From Nodularia spumigena CCY9414 (GTDB lineage Bacteria > Cyanobacteriota > Cyanobacteriia > Cyanobacteriales > Nostocaceae), in the NCBI RefSeq assembly GCF_000340565.2, contig NZ_CP007203.1, positions 999,281-1,063,280 of the forward strand: a stretch of 64,000 bases of DNA. The letters are read 5' to 3'. The notes beneath the pieces are model-generated. The model was not told the DNA's origin and did not search any database. It saw only the letters and a list, made by a program, of their open reading frames with translations. This document shows positions 43,534 to 52,096 of the stretch, piece by piece; positions within the stretch are counted from its first letter, which is position 1; each line of letters starts with the position of its first letter. A program made the position numbers and the translations under genes.

Positions 43534-43632
43534 AAATTCTGTCAGGCTAGTGGTTTTGATTATTAAGAATTAACGAACCGCCAAGTACGCCAAGTACGCC
43601 AAGAAAGAGATAATAAAGAGAAATAAAAATGG

Positions 43633-43664
43633 ATGGTGCGTTAGGTAGAACCACAACGCACCAT
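43633..43664. repeat. GGTGCGTT palindrome between convergent genes
   Basis: ATGGTGCGTT and AACGCACCAT form a ten-base perfect stem just before the lysS stop. Its stem core recurs inside the element at 46233-46332. Confidence 0.8.
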
Positions 43665-43672
43665 GTTATACC

Positions 43673-45358
43673 TTAACTCAATTGTTCATGCTTAAATTTC
43701 CCTTTAATGGATTTGTTAAAGTATTGACCTTTAGACGGTGCATTGTCTAACTCTTCTTTGACGCTAGGAGGTACTTTGAAATACTCGTAAACACTACCAC
43801 TATCAAATTCAATGGTCAGTGTTTGAATTTGGGGATTATAGCTAAATTGCTTAATCAAACTGCCTTCTGGCTTGAGTAACGGAAAGGCGATCGCATCCCG
43901 AATACTGGCACAATCAGTTAATAACATCACCAACCTATCAATACCAATCCCCAAACCACCTGTAGGCGGCATTCCATATTCCAAAGCCGTGATAAAGTCT
44001 TCATCAACACCTTGGGCTTCTAAATCACCAGCAGCTTTCAGCGCAGCTTGGGCTTCTAAACGTTCTCTTTGATCTACTGGGTCTGTCAACTCAGAGAAGC
44101 TGTTAGCAGTCTCACGCCCCACGATAAATAATTCAAATCGTTCTACCAAACCAGGTTGAGAACGATGGGGTTTAGCTAAGGGTGAAATTTCTACAGGATA
44201 ATCAATGACAAAGGTCGGCTGAATTAAGTTTTCCTCTATCTTTTGTTCAAAAGCTGCATTGAGAAGTTTGCCCATTGATGGGACATCTTCTATACCATGC
44301 AGACCCGCATTTTTACTAGCTGCTTTCGCTTCTTCCAATGTCGAGAAAGAATTGAAATCCAAGCCTGTATATTCTTTGACTAAATCGTGCATCGTCACCC
44401 GTCGCCAAGGTGCTGATAAATCTATCGGTGTGCCTTGGTAGGTGATTTGTAGTGTGCCGAGTACCTCTTGGGCAACAGTGGTAATAATTCCCTCTGTCAG
44501 CGCCATCATATCGTGGTAGTCAGCATAGGCTTGGTAAACCTCAATTGAGGTAAATTCGGGATTGTGGCGAGTCGATACGCCCTCATTCCGAAAAATTCGC
44601 CCTAATTCAAAGACTTTCTCAAAACCACCGACAATCAACCGTTTTAGATGCAGTTCTGTAGCAATTCGCAGATACAACTGCATATCTAAGGTGTTGTGGT
44701 AAGTCACAAACGGACGCGCATCAGCACCGCCAGCTTCACTTTGCAAAACAGGAGTTTCAATTTCCAGAAAATCCCGTTCTGTCAAATAGCGACGAATTCC
44801 CGCAGTAATTTGGGCGCGACGGCGGAAGGTTTGCCGCACTTCGGGATTGACAATCAAATCAACATAGCGCTGACGGTAGCGTTTCGCAACATCCGTTAAA
44901 CCATGCCACTTGTCGGGTAGAGGCAACAGGGATTTTGTCAGAATGCTGTATTCTTTGACGTAGACAGATAATTCGCCCTTTTCAGTCCGTTTAATAGTGC
45001 CTTTGACACCCAGAATATCACCTGCATCTGTGAGTTGTTTGAGGTGAGAGAAGGCATCAGCATCAACATCAGCCATGCATTCTTGGATGCGACTTTTCTC
45101 TAAATAAAGTTGAATAGTGCCAGTTTCATCTTGCAGCGTAAAGAAAGCCAGTTTACCGAAAACACGACGCGCCATAATGCGTCCAGCAACGGCAACATCT
45201 AGATCAACTTCTTCACCACTGGGTAAATCAACAAATTTTGCTTGCAATTCGGCTGTGTGATGAGTAGACTCCCAACGATAGGCGTAAGGATTAGATCCTA
45301 GCTGCTTAAGTTGGTTGACTTTTTCCAGCCTGGCGGCACGGATATCTTCTTCCGACAT
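43673..45358 (-). CDS. lysS: Lysyl-tRNA synthetase with C-terminal KTSC domain
   Basis: A 561-residue class II LysRS. An OB-fold anticodon-binding domain (about 55-150) is followed by motif 1, motif 2 ([15 protein letters not shown]) and motif 3 ([13 protein letters not shown]). After the normal end (about residue 500) there is a ~60-residue KTSC domain, [20 protein letters not shown] through [15 protein letters not shown] domains are found alone or fused to LysRS; the role may be RNA or protein contact. The fusion is in frame with no sign of decay. Confidence 0.93.
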   Translation of the reverse strand: MSEEDIRAARLEKVNQLKQLGSNPYAYRWESTHHTAELQAKFVDLPSGEEVDLDVAVAGRIMARRVFGKLAFFTLQDETGTIQLYLEKSRIQECMADVDADAFSHLKQLTDAGDILGVKGTIKRTEKGELSVYVKEYSILTKSLLPLPDKWHGLTDVAKRYRQRYVDLIVNPEVRQTFRRRAQITAGIRRYLTERDFLEIETPVLQSEAGGADARPFVTYHNTLDMQLYLRIATELHLKRLIVGGFEKVFELGRIFRNEGVSTRHNPEFTSIEVYQAYADYHDMMALTEGIITTVAQEVLGTLQITYQGTPIDLSAPWRRVTMHDLVKEYTGLDFNSFSTLEEAKAASKNAGLHGIEDVPSMGKLLNAAFEQKIEENLIQPTFVIDYPVEISPLAKPHRSQPGLVERFELFIVGRETANSFSELTDPVDQRERLEAQAALKAAGDLEAQGVDEDFITALEYGMPPTGGLGIGIDRLVMLLTDCASIRDAIAFPLLKPEGSLIKQFSYNPQIQTLTIEFDSGSVYEYFKVPPSVKEELDNAPSKGQYFNKSIKGKFKHEQLS

Positions 45359-45490
45359 GGTAAGGGACTAAATAGGGCAAGATATATTATAGATGCTGGA
45401 AAAGTTGATAGTCATAGATATTTGTAATCTGTAGGCTACTTCAAGAATGCTAGGCGAGTAGAAATTAAGTATGCTTTTTCCCAAACCCTT

Positions 45491-45516
45491 GTAGAGACGT
45501 GACATGGAACGTCTCT
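45491..45516. repeat. GTAGAGACG-type palindrome, copy 3
   Basis: GAGACGT and AACGTCTC face each other around GACATGG in the gap upstream of lysS. Confidence 0.65.
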
Positions 45517-45548
45517 GAATTCTGTGTTGGAGATATTCCATGAGACTT

Positions 45549-45977
45549 TCAATTTTGCCCTATTTGTAGCGAATTCCGAGATGAAATAGCCTGCATTTTC
45601 AGGTTAGTCAATTCCATGATCGCATTTACCAGGTCTTTTTGTTCTGGTGGCAAATTGAGTTTTGCTAAACCCTGATTGATGTCATCGCCAGAACGCATAT
45701 TGTGAGACAGTTTGGTTCGTTGCTCCCAATTCAATACTGCCCCGATTTCTCTATTTCTTCTCTGACGTACAGCCTGGATTTGTTGCTGCTGTTGCGGTGT
45801 AAGGTTAGTATTTGAAAATAAGCTAGACTCAGTATTTGCGTCGAAAAGTTGGGCAATAATGATACTAGGAGCAGAATGGATTTGAACTGGTGCAGCCAAG
45901 GCAATTCCTGGAATCAAGATTACAAAGGTCAGAATACTAGCGAATACGGTTAGCCGTTTTATCAGGTGAATTGCCAT
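45549..45977 (-). CDS. Spy/LTxxQ-like periplasmic protein
   Basis: A 142-residue protein with a signal peptide (about residues 1-29, ending IALAAP). The motif LTPQQQQQIQAVRQRRNREI is an LTxxQ-type segment, and a helical C-terminus follows. It resembles small Spy/CpxP-like periplasmic chaperones, though only weakly. It is monocistronic, with long flanking gaps. Confidence 0.55.
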   Translation of the reverse strand: MAIHLIKRLTVFASILTFVILIPGIALAAPVQIHSAPSIIIAQLFDANTESSLFSNTNLTPQQQQQIQAVRQRRNREIGAVLNWEQRTKLSHNMRSGDDINQGLAKLNLPPEQKDLVNAIMELTNLKMQAISSRNSLQIGQN

Positions 45978-46199
45978 ATTTTGAAGTGCCTACATCGAAT
46001 TTTCTGCTGAGATATATTTCAGCAATTTTCCACTGTGTTAGTTAAGGGGACAGCAGTCCACCTAGAAAGTATTATCTAACGTCAGGGAATCTTGAAAGAT
46101 AAATTATGCTAGAGCCTTTGTCTATAGGTAAGGTCTTTACCCTACAAAAATGCTGTGTGAATTTATATTGAGTTACAAAATATACTAAAGCAACAGTTA

Positions 46200-46222
46200 G
46201 CGGGCATCTTTGCCCACTCCAC
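46200..46222. repeat. GGGCATCTTGCCC hairpin element, copy 2
   Basis: GCGGGCATCTTTGCCCACTC, related to copies at 10700 and 54871. Confidence 0.55.
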
Positions 46223-46232
46223 AAGAAATTTA

Positions 46233-46332
46233 AGTAGGGTGTGTTGTCGCGCAGCGCAACGCACCGTCAAAACTTCGGCTTTTTGTGTCAACAATTCAAG
46301 GTGCGTTAGCCTACGGCATAACACACCCTACT
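46233..46332. mobile_element. MITE-like 100-bp palindromic element
   Basis: Perfect 13-base terminal inverted repeats AGTAGGGTGTGTT and AACACACCCTACT bound exactly 100 bases. There is an inner pair of GCAACGCACC/GGTGCGTTAGC and no coding capacity. It is a non-autonomous, structure-forming element of the kind widespread in cyanobacteria. No target-site duplication is obvious. Confidence 0.65.
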
Positions 46333-46595
46333 GGACTGACAAGGCGAAAATAGTGCATTAGATTTCTAAGTAAAATCGCGCTAAAGCGCAACTACGAACA
46401 TTTTCTATTGCATCATTTTAAGCTTGCCACGCCACTACGAACTAAATGAACCACATCTTTATATCTCACGCATCAGCGAAGCGAAGTACGAAGTACGTTA
46501 GGCGCAAAGGCGCAAAGGAAGAAAGAAATACAGATATCAGCTTGTGGTCTAAATACATGAAAATTGCTGTAACGAGGATATAGCTAAACCCGCCC

Positions 46596-47555
46596 CTAAT
46601 CAGATTTTTTCATTTTGTTAATTTCTTGTTGTAATTCTTCAATCTGTTGTCGTAAGGTTTCTACTTCCTGTGGCGAGGTTTCGGCGGCAACATTTACAGC
46701 ACCGGATGCCGATCGCTGGTAGTTTCCTCGGCGAATTTGCTTGTATTCTTCTGATACTGCCCACTCCTGTAAATACCGTAGGCGTTCCACAGGGAAAGGA
46801 TGGCTCAACATCGTACCTTGAGCGCCGTTGTAAATCAAGAATTTATAAACCTGATTCAGTCCATCGTCATCAAGTGCATGATAATTTTCTGACTGCTTTA
46901 TAAACTCCGGCAAACTGCACTCATGAGCATATTTGATACAGCCGCCAGAAACTTTCATCATAGATGACATGACAGTATTTAAGTCATCCATGACTAACAA
47001 AGCTGCCCGGTCTGCGGTTAACTCGGCTTTGCGTCGCCATTCAAAAAAGGCATAAATCAAAGCTTGAGAGACGAAATTGCCAATACCGAAGGTTAATTCT
47101 CCCAAGGCGGAAGCAGCACTCATCGCCCACATCGCCATTTGAATTAAAATAGTATGACCACATTTAATATGCCCCAGTTCATGGGCTAACACCGCCCGAA
47201 TCTCGGCTTCGTCGAGTAAGTCTAGTATCCCTGTATTTATGACTATGTAAGGATTCTCTTGCCCCAGGGCATAGCTATTGGCTTGGGGATTTTGTACGAC
47301 AAACAAAGCAGGTTCTGGGTAAATGTCCAAATCTCGCACACATTCGCGGAACATCTGGTAAATAGTGGAATATTGCCGTGGACCTACTTGGATGGCATTG
47401 CCCATTAGATAGACTAGCTGAGGGCGTTCGTAGACAAATTCCACAAATTTACGAGATATTAAATCAAATCCCGGTAAATTTCGTAAAGCTTCTTCGGCTT
47501 GGCGATCCAGTGGATGCCTGAAGGCTTCGCTGGAGATTCCTGTGTAAGTAGGCAT
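46596..47555 (-). CDS. M48-family zinc metalloprotease
   Basis: A 319-residue peptidase with the zinc motif HELGH in AVLAHELGHIKCGH and the third ligand Glu in RRKAELTADRAALL. Hydrophobic stretches beside the motif (IQMAMWAMSAASALGELTFG) may be membrane-associated, as in HtpX-like proteins. A C-terminal coiled coil (VETLRQQIEELQQEINKMKK) probably mediates oligomerisation. Substrate unknown; membrane-protein quality control is likely by family. Confidence 0.85.
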   Translation of the reverse strand: MPTYTGISSEAFRHPLDRQAEEALRNLPGFDLISRKFVEFVYERPQLVYLMGNAIQVGPRQYSTIYQMFRECVRDLDIYPEPALFVVQNPQANSYALGQENPYIVINTGILDLLDEAEIRAVLAHELGHIKCGHTILIQMAMWAMSAASALGELTFGIGNFVSQALIYAFFEWRRKAELTADRAALLVMDDLNTVMSSMMKVSGGCIKYAHECSLPEFIKQSENYHALDDDGLNQVYKFLIYNGAQGTMLSHPFPVERLRYLQEWAVSEEYKQIRRGNYQRSASGAVNVAAETSPQEVETLRQQIEELQQEINKMKKSD

Positions 47556-47560
47556 AATTT

Positions 47561-47640
47561 AATCAGTGAACAGTGAACATTGAACAGTGAACAGTCTAAG
47601 TTATTAGTCTGATAACTGGTAACTGATGACTGATAACTGA
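47561..47640. repeat. Heptamer arrays (CAGTGAA and AACTGAT types)
   Basis: Two adjacent degenerate heptamer arrays (47561-47596 and 47611-47640) lie between the divergent protease and helicase genes, where promoters would be expected. Confidence 0.85.
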
Positions 47641-47696
47641 ATAATGGAAATGGGGCGATTGGAATTAGAAATCACTTTGTATGGGATGAAAAGCTT

Positions 47697-49247
47697 GTGA
47701 TTGAGGCTGAAGTTCATTTGTCACTACATAACTTCCTGCGATCGCAGTCGGGGTTTCCTTCCTGGCCCCATCATTTAACGATGGCCAGGTTGGTAGCACG
47801 CGCCTTGCGTCTAGGACGTAGTGCCTTAATTCAAGTTGGGGCGGTTTCTGGCTATCAAGGTCGTTATCGCACTAGTTTTGTGGCATCGGCTTTGATGTGG
47901 CATGGCCCTGTAATTATTGTCGCCCCAGCAGCAGTACAGCAACGTCTTCTGCAAGTGGAAATTCCCCGCCTCCAGCCGTGGCTACAAGCGAACAAACCCA
48001 TCAGAACAGGTGAAGTTTGGCCGGGAAATGATTTTCAAGCATTACTCCTCACTTCTCCTGAAGCTTGGTTAAAAGGGCAGTTCACATCTGCTGATAGTTT
48101 TCCTCCAGGCATTCCCACAATTATTGATGGGGTCGATGATCTAGAAGATTGGGTACGTGATCAGCTTACCCAAGATATTCAACCCCAAGACTGGGATCAA
48201 CTCATGTTAGCTTGTCCTGACCAAGCCGAGATCATTCGTTCTACGCGGGCGCAACTCACACACAAACTTTTTCAGCACCCAGTTAATCCATATCAGTGCT
48301 ATCTCATTTCCCAGTCAGAAGTAGACATTTTAAGTGATCTCTATTCACAACTGGAGTCAGTAGAAACATTGCCAGATCCCTGGAAAGATTTTTGGCAGCA
48401 ATTCTCTACCAGTAATGAAAATCTCCCCCCATCTAATCTCTTCTGGGCAACGATCGCCCGTCGTCAAGGGTTATTTTCTTTACATTACACCCCGATTGAA
48501 TTAGGCGAAAGTCTCAAGGCTATTTGGCAGAGGCAACCAGTAGTATTAATTGGTAGTGCCTTGGAACCAGAAACTGAAGCCCCTTTGTTTCGTCAGCGTT
48601 TGGGTTTAGATGACGTAACTTGTTTGAAGTTTTCTAATGATCATCAAGGGACTGCTATTCAATTGTATGTCCCCCATAAGTTGCCTTTACCCAATACCCC
48701 AGAGTTTCAAGCGGCATTTATTCACAAGGTTCGGACACTGCTTTGTCTGAGTGCCGCAGCCCCAGGTTTAACGGTAGTATTAGTGGGAGATGTGCCACTG
48801 AAGGCTCAAGTCGGTGCTATTTTGGCTTCTGAGTTTGGTACACGGGTACAGGTGGAAAAAACTTGTTTGGATGAGAATGGGATTTTAATCAGTGGCTGGG
48901 AATTTTGGCGATCGCATCAATCGGTTTTACCAGCACCCCATCTATTAATTATTGCCACGTTGCCGTTACCATCTTTAGAAAATCCTTTGGTAGCTGGTAG
49001 AGTTGCTCATTACAAGCGATCGCATCAGGATTGGTTTCGGTTATTTTTGTTACCAGAGGCTTTGAATGAATTACAACGAGCGATCGCACCAGTCCGAGAA
49101 AGTCAAGGTATTGTGGCTTTACTAGATAGCCGTGTAGTTAACCGGAGCTATGGCGCACAAGTCCTGGCTGTTCTTAGTCCTTTGGCACGGATTAACTACC
49201 TTGATCCCAGCTTGTTTTCCCATCCGAGTGAGGAAGATCCCGGATAA
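47697..49247 (+). CDS. DinG-like helicase homologue with degenerate motifs
   Basis: A 516-residue protein (GTG start) related to the DinG/XPD helicases. The C-terminal part, GRVAHYKRSHQDWFRLFLLP through RESQGIVALLDSRVVNRSYG, is the helicase motif V/VI region. The N-terminal ATP-binding region is altered: where a Walker A GKT is expected it reads GAVSGYQGRYRTSF, and where a DEAH box is expected it reads IIDGVDDLEDW. It also lacks the iron-sulfur Cys cluster. The protein probably does not hydrolyse ATP in the canonical way. Full-length and uninterrupted, it may be a specialised cyanobacterial paralogue. Confidence 0.65.
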   Translation: MIEAEVHLSLHNFLRSQSGFPSWPHHLTMARLVARALRLGRSALIQVGAVSGYQGRYRTSFVASALMWHGPVIIVAPAAVQQRLLQVEIPRLQPWLQANKPIRTGEVWPGNDFQALLLTSPEAWLKGQFTSADSFPPGIPTIIDGVDDLEDWVRDQLTQDIQPQDWDQLMLACPDQAEIIRSTRAQLTHKLFQHPVNPYQCYLISQSEVDILSDLYSQLESVETLPDPWKDFWQQFSTSNENLPPSNLFWATIARRQGLFSLHYTPIELGESLKAIWQRQPVVLIGSALEPETEAPLFRQRLGLDDVTCLKFSNDHQGTAIQLYVPHKLPLPNTPEFQAAFIHKVRTLLCLSAAAPGLTVVLVGDVPLKAQVGAILASEFGTRVQVEKTCLDENGILISGWEFWRSHQSVLPAPHLLIIATLPLPSLENPLVAGRVAHYKRSHQDWFRLFLLPEALNELQRAIAPVRESQGIVALLDSRVVNRSYGAQVLAVLSPLARINYLDPSLFSHPSEEDPG

Positions 49248-49362
49248 TTGAGTATTTACGTTTTGTCAATTCTAGAGCGATCGCCTCCTAGCAAGCGCTA
49301 TCATCAATTTTGGTGCCAGTTATCTTAAAACCTAAAACCTCATTAAATTTGAATTCCTGATT

Positions 49363-49383
49363 ATGGGTGAAGCAAAACGTCGT
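49363..49383 (+). other. 5' exon of DUF2839 gene (codons 1-7)
   Basis: ATG followed by codons for GEAKRR, ending exactly at the predicted group II intron 5' splice site. MGEAKRR is the usual start of this small protein family. It joins in frame to the exon at 51597. Confidence 0.65.
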
Positions 49384-49941
49384 GTGCGATTCGTTGTTTA
49401 GTGAATCACGGTAATCAGTCCGTACATAACTAAACCAGTCCGACAGCAGATTACTGTCATTAAAGGCTGAACTCTCGGTCAGATGCAAGTGCAAGTCTTG
49501 CCATTCAGACTCAGAATTGACTCCTTATCTGCCCACACCGAACAAGCTCGGTTCTTGTAGAGTGAAGCTGGGAACAGGGCGCAATCAGACGACCGTTGCG
49601 GGTTGACACTGGCGCTAACAGGGAGTTCCTACGATGAAACAGAGCCTAGAAAAACGACTTATTTGCAGGCAGGGCGCAACGCCAAATCCCTGACCTCACT
49701 GGAGTTGATTCCCGCCGAACACGCGTCGAGTAACGGCAAGAGTCCAGGGAATCCAGTAGTTGAATTGGCTACATCTAACGGAACAATCAATCTTTCCGAG
49801 GGAACGAAGAAAAACGAATTGTGGGTCTTGAGACGGTCGAATCTCAGGTAGTCCAGACGAGCGGAGGAATCCCCACAGTTCGGGTAGGACAGTCCGTAAT
49901 TGGACTGAGGTGTTCAGAGAATACAAACTCCAGAAGAGAAA

Positions 49942-51516
49942 ATGATTAGACACAGTTACAAAACTAGTGAATCTTGGAAAGCCCTACCGTGGAAGAAATT
50001 CCGCCGAAATCTTTTCCGCCTTCAAAAGCGCGTATTTAAAGCGGTTCAAGTTGGAGACAAGCGGAAAGCGCGGTCACTCCAAAAGCTCATTCTAAAATCC
50101 ACCTCGGCTCGATTTCTGGCAATCAGACAAGTATCTCAGCTAAACGCTGGTAAAAAGACGGCGGGTATTGATGGGAAAAAATCGCTCTCATTTGAAGAAC
50201 GCTTCAACCTTGAAGAATTACTGAAAATGAATAGTGGAAATTGGAAGCATCAAGGACTACGGGAAATCCCCATCCCTAAGAAGGACGGGACTACCAGAAT
50301 GCTTAAGATACCCACCATCGCGGATAGAGCTTGGCAATGCCTCGCAAAATATGCACTTGAACCAGCACACGAAGCCACTTTCCACGCCAGGAGTTATGGG
50401 TTCAGAACTGGGCGCTCCGCCCATGATGCACAAAAGTACATCTTCCTAAACCTTAACTCCAAAGCTAACGGAATAAATAAGCGAGTAATTGAACTCGATA
50501 TTGAAAAGTGCTTCGATAGGATTAATCACTCAGCAATAATGGACGGAATCATTGCCCCTAAAGGCTTAAAACTCGGAATATTCCGATGTCTCAAGGCAGG
50601 AGTCAACCCAGAATTTCCCCAACAGGGAACACCTCAAGGGGGAGTGGTCAGCCCACTACTAGCAAACATCGCCCTCAACGGGATTGAGAGTATACATAGA
50701 TACCATGAGAATCAAGGACAGAGAATTACTAACAAAACCTCAGTCAGTGAGATCACCGAGCCATCAGTCCGATACGGAGATCACATGGTTATTATACTTC
50801 GACCCGAAGATGATGCGACAGAGATACTTGAAAGAATCAGCGAGTTCCTCCGCAAACGCGGAATGAATGTAAGCCAAAAGAAAACCAAAATTACCGCTGC
50901 GACAGATGGGTTTGATTTCCTTGGCTGGCACTTCAAAGTCCAGAAAAACGGAAAGTTTAGATGTAATCCCTCAGTGGATAACTTCAAAGCTTTTCGTAAG
51001 AAAGTAAAACACATCGTCAACAACTCGAACTATGGTGCTACCACAAAGGCTGAGAAATTAGCGTCGGTAGTTAGAGGCTGGAGAAATTACCATAAGTTCT
51101 GCAAGATGGACGGGTCAAAGTTATCACTTTGGTTTATGAGTCACAGAGCTTACACGGTATTCAACAAGGAAGCAAAACAGACACGCCACTCTAGCAAAAA
51201 ATTGATAGATAAAGCGTTTCCCAAAATTTCCTACTCCGAAAACAAACACATCCCTGTCAAAGGAACTAAATCACCTTACGACGGAGATATAGCCTATTGG
51301 AGCAAACGTAACAGTAAGCTCTATGACGGAGAAACCTCTAAAGCTCTTAACAAGCAAAACCATAGATGTGCTTCCTGTGGTCTGAAATTCATCGGTGAAG
51401 AAAAGGTTCACCTGCACCACATCGACGGAAATCATGCCAACGGTCAGAAAAATCATCTACAAGCAATTCACGAGAGTTGTCACGATTACAAGCACATGAG
51501 CAAAAGCGCAAGCTAA
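49942..51516 (+). CDS. ltrA: Group II intron RT/maturase with HNH, altered catalytic motif
   Basis: A 524-residue intron-encoded protein. The N-terminal RT0 region is followed by palm motifs: KRVIELDIEKCFDRINH with the first catalytic Asp, QQGTPQGGVVSPLLANIAL, and the motif normally read YADD, here Y278-G279-D280-H281. The maturase domain X includes VVRGWRNYHKFC. A complete C-terminal HNH endonuclease has two Cys pairs (CASCGLKF, and C in HESCHDYKH) and HLHHIDGNHANG. Replacement of the second catalytic Asp by His should abolish reverse transcription while maturase and HNH functions may remain. The frame is otherwise intact. Confidence 0.9.
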   Translation: MIRHSYKTSESWKALPWKKFRRNLFRLQKRVFKAVQVGDKRKARSLQKLILKSTSARFLAIRQVSQLNAGKKTAGIDGKKSLSFEERFNLEELLKMNSGNWKHQGLREIPIPKKDGTTRMLKIPTIADRAWQCLAKYALEPAHEATFHARSYGFRTGRSAHDAQKYIFLNLNSKANGINKRVIELDIEKCFDRINHSAIMDGIIAPKGLKLGIFRCLKAGVNPEFPQQGTPQGGVVSPLLANIALNGIESIHRYHENQGQRITNKTSVSEITEPSVRYGDHMVIILRPEDDATEILERISEFLRKRGMNVSQKKTKITAATDGFDFLGWHFKVQKNGKFRCNPSVDNFKAFRKKVKHIVNNSNYGATTKAEKLASVVRGWRNYHKFCKMDGSKLSLWFMSHRAYTVFNKEAKQTRHSSKKLIDKAFPKISYSENKHIPVKGTKSPYDGDIAYWSKRNSKLYDGETSKALNKQNHRCASCGLKFIGEEKVHLHHIDGNHANGQKNHLQAIHESCHDYKHMSKSAS

Positions 51517-51525
51517 GAACATCGG

Positions 51526-51596
51526 GAGCCGTGTACACGGAAACGGGTACGCACGGATCTAACTGAGAGGTGCGAAGGATAATACCTTACATCGAC
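51526..51596 (+). ncRNA. Group II intron domains V and VI
   Basis: Domain V 51526-51559 (GAGCCGTGTA...GCACGGATC with GAAA loop). Domain VI starts about 51564; AAGG/CCTT and GGTG/CATC form the stem, with A51589 unpaired as branch point. Confidence 0.85.
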
Positions 51597-51797
51597 TCAA
51601 CCAAAACTACACTGGGAAATAACTACGGTCAAGATACACGCATCTTACCTTGGGTTCCCATCACCAAAACCCAATCCCAAAAGTTTATGGAGTTGACTAC
51701 TCGTAGTACCTGGTTCTGTATTGGTGCGATCGTTGTAGCATGGATAACTATTCGTTTTATCGGTCCTGCTTTTGGTTGGTGGCAAGTAGTCTATTAA
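51597..51797 (+). CDS. 3' exon of DUF2839 small membrane protein
   Basis: Codons 8-73 of the spliced gene: STKTTLGNNYGQDTRILPWV, then PITKTQSQKFMELTTRSTWF and one membrane helix ending RFIGPAFGWWQVVY. With the 5' exon the product is 73 residues, the normal size for this conserved cyanobacterial family of unknown function. Without splicing the gene has no proper start, because the frame upstream runs into intron domain VI. Confidence 0.7.
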   Translation, partial: STKTTLGNNYGQDTRILPWVPITKTQSQKFMELTTRSTWFCIGAIVVAWITIRFIGPAFGWWQVVY

Positions 51798-51805
51798 AAT
51801 ACGCG

Positions 51806-51840
51806 CCGCTATGCTCAAAGTACCAGCTATAGCGGTGTTT
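51806..51840 (+). terminator. Terminator after DUF2839 gene
   Basis: CCGCTAT and ATAGCGG form a seven-base stem extended by GCT/AGC-type pairs, followed by TGTTT, nine bases after the stop. Confidence 0.55.
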
Positions 51841-51960
51841 CCCAATCTCACCCTCAACACTTCCCCAAATTTGTTAAAATTTATATAGTTGAATTTATTC
51901 TGTTCAAAATAGGTTTTATGTAGTCTATAGTTCCAAAAAGCATAAACATAATATCTCATG

Positions 51961-52096
51961 CCAGCCATTTGTTTGCTGGGAATAACCCCCACAGGGCGAA
52001 CTACAGCGCCCCCTATGCCTAGACTAAACGCTGTCGGGACTACTTTACGTAAAATATTTAAACTACCATTGACATCAGCGTGAATCAGTTAGCCAT
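51961..52096 (-). pseudogene. TnpB (IS200/IS605 OrfB) C-terminal relic
   Basis: The minus strand reads LIHADVNGSLNILRKVVPTA, then FSLGIGGAVVRPVGVIPSK, which is the conserved end of TnpB. An in-frame TAA lies just before the Leu. All RuvC and zinc-finger regions upstream are gone and no TnpA is seen. It is a small remnant of an IS605-type element next to the group II intron. Confidence 0.75.

Larger units (their letters stand above)
45978..46595. other. Repeat-dense intergenic region
   Basis: No gene is seen. It holds a GGGCATCTTTGCCC hairpin (46200-46222), a 100-bp MITE-like palindrome (46233-46332) and CGCAAAGG repeat runs near 46500-46520. Confidence 0.7.
49384..51596 (+). mobile_element. 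Group II intron in DUF2839 gene
   Basis: A 2213-bp group II intron. The 5' end is GTGCG (consensus GUGYG). The RNA domains upstream hold an intron-encoded protein at 49942-51516. Domain V is a perfect 34-mer (51526-51559) with the GAGCC start and a GAAA tetraloop. Domain VI has a bulged A at 51589, seven bases from the predicted 3' end (AC). Splicing at these points joins CGT|TCA and restores the frame of the host gene. An ACGAC motif at 49589-49593 could be EBS1, pairing with GTCGT at the end of the 5' exon. Confidence 0.85.

Noticed and set aside
51570-51596. Upstream extension of the DUF2839 frame through intron domain VI
   Set aside because: These codons are the branch-point stem of the intron; the true start is the separate 5' exon.
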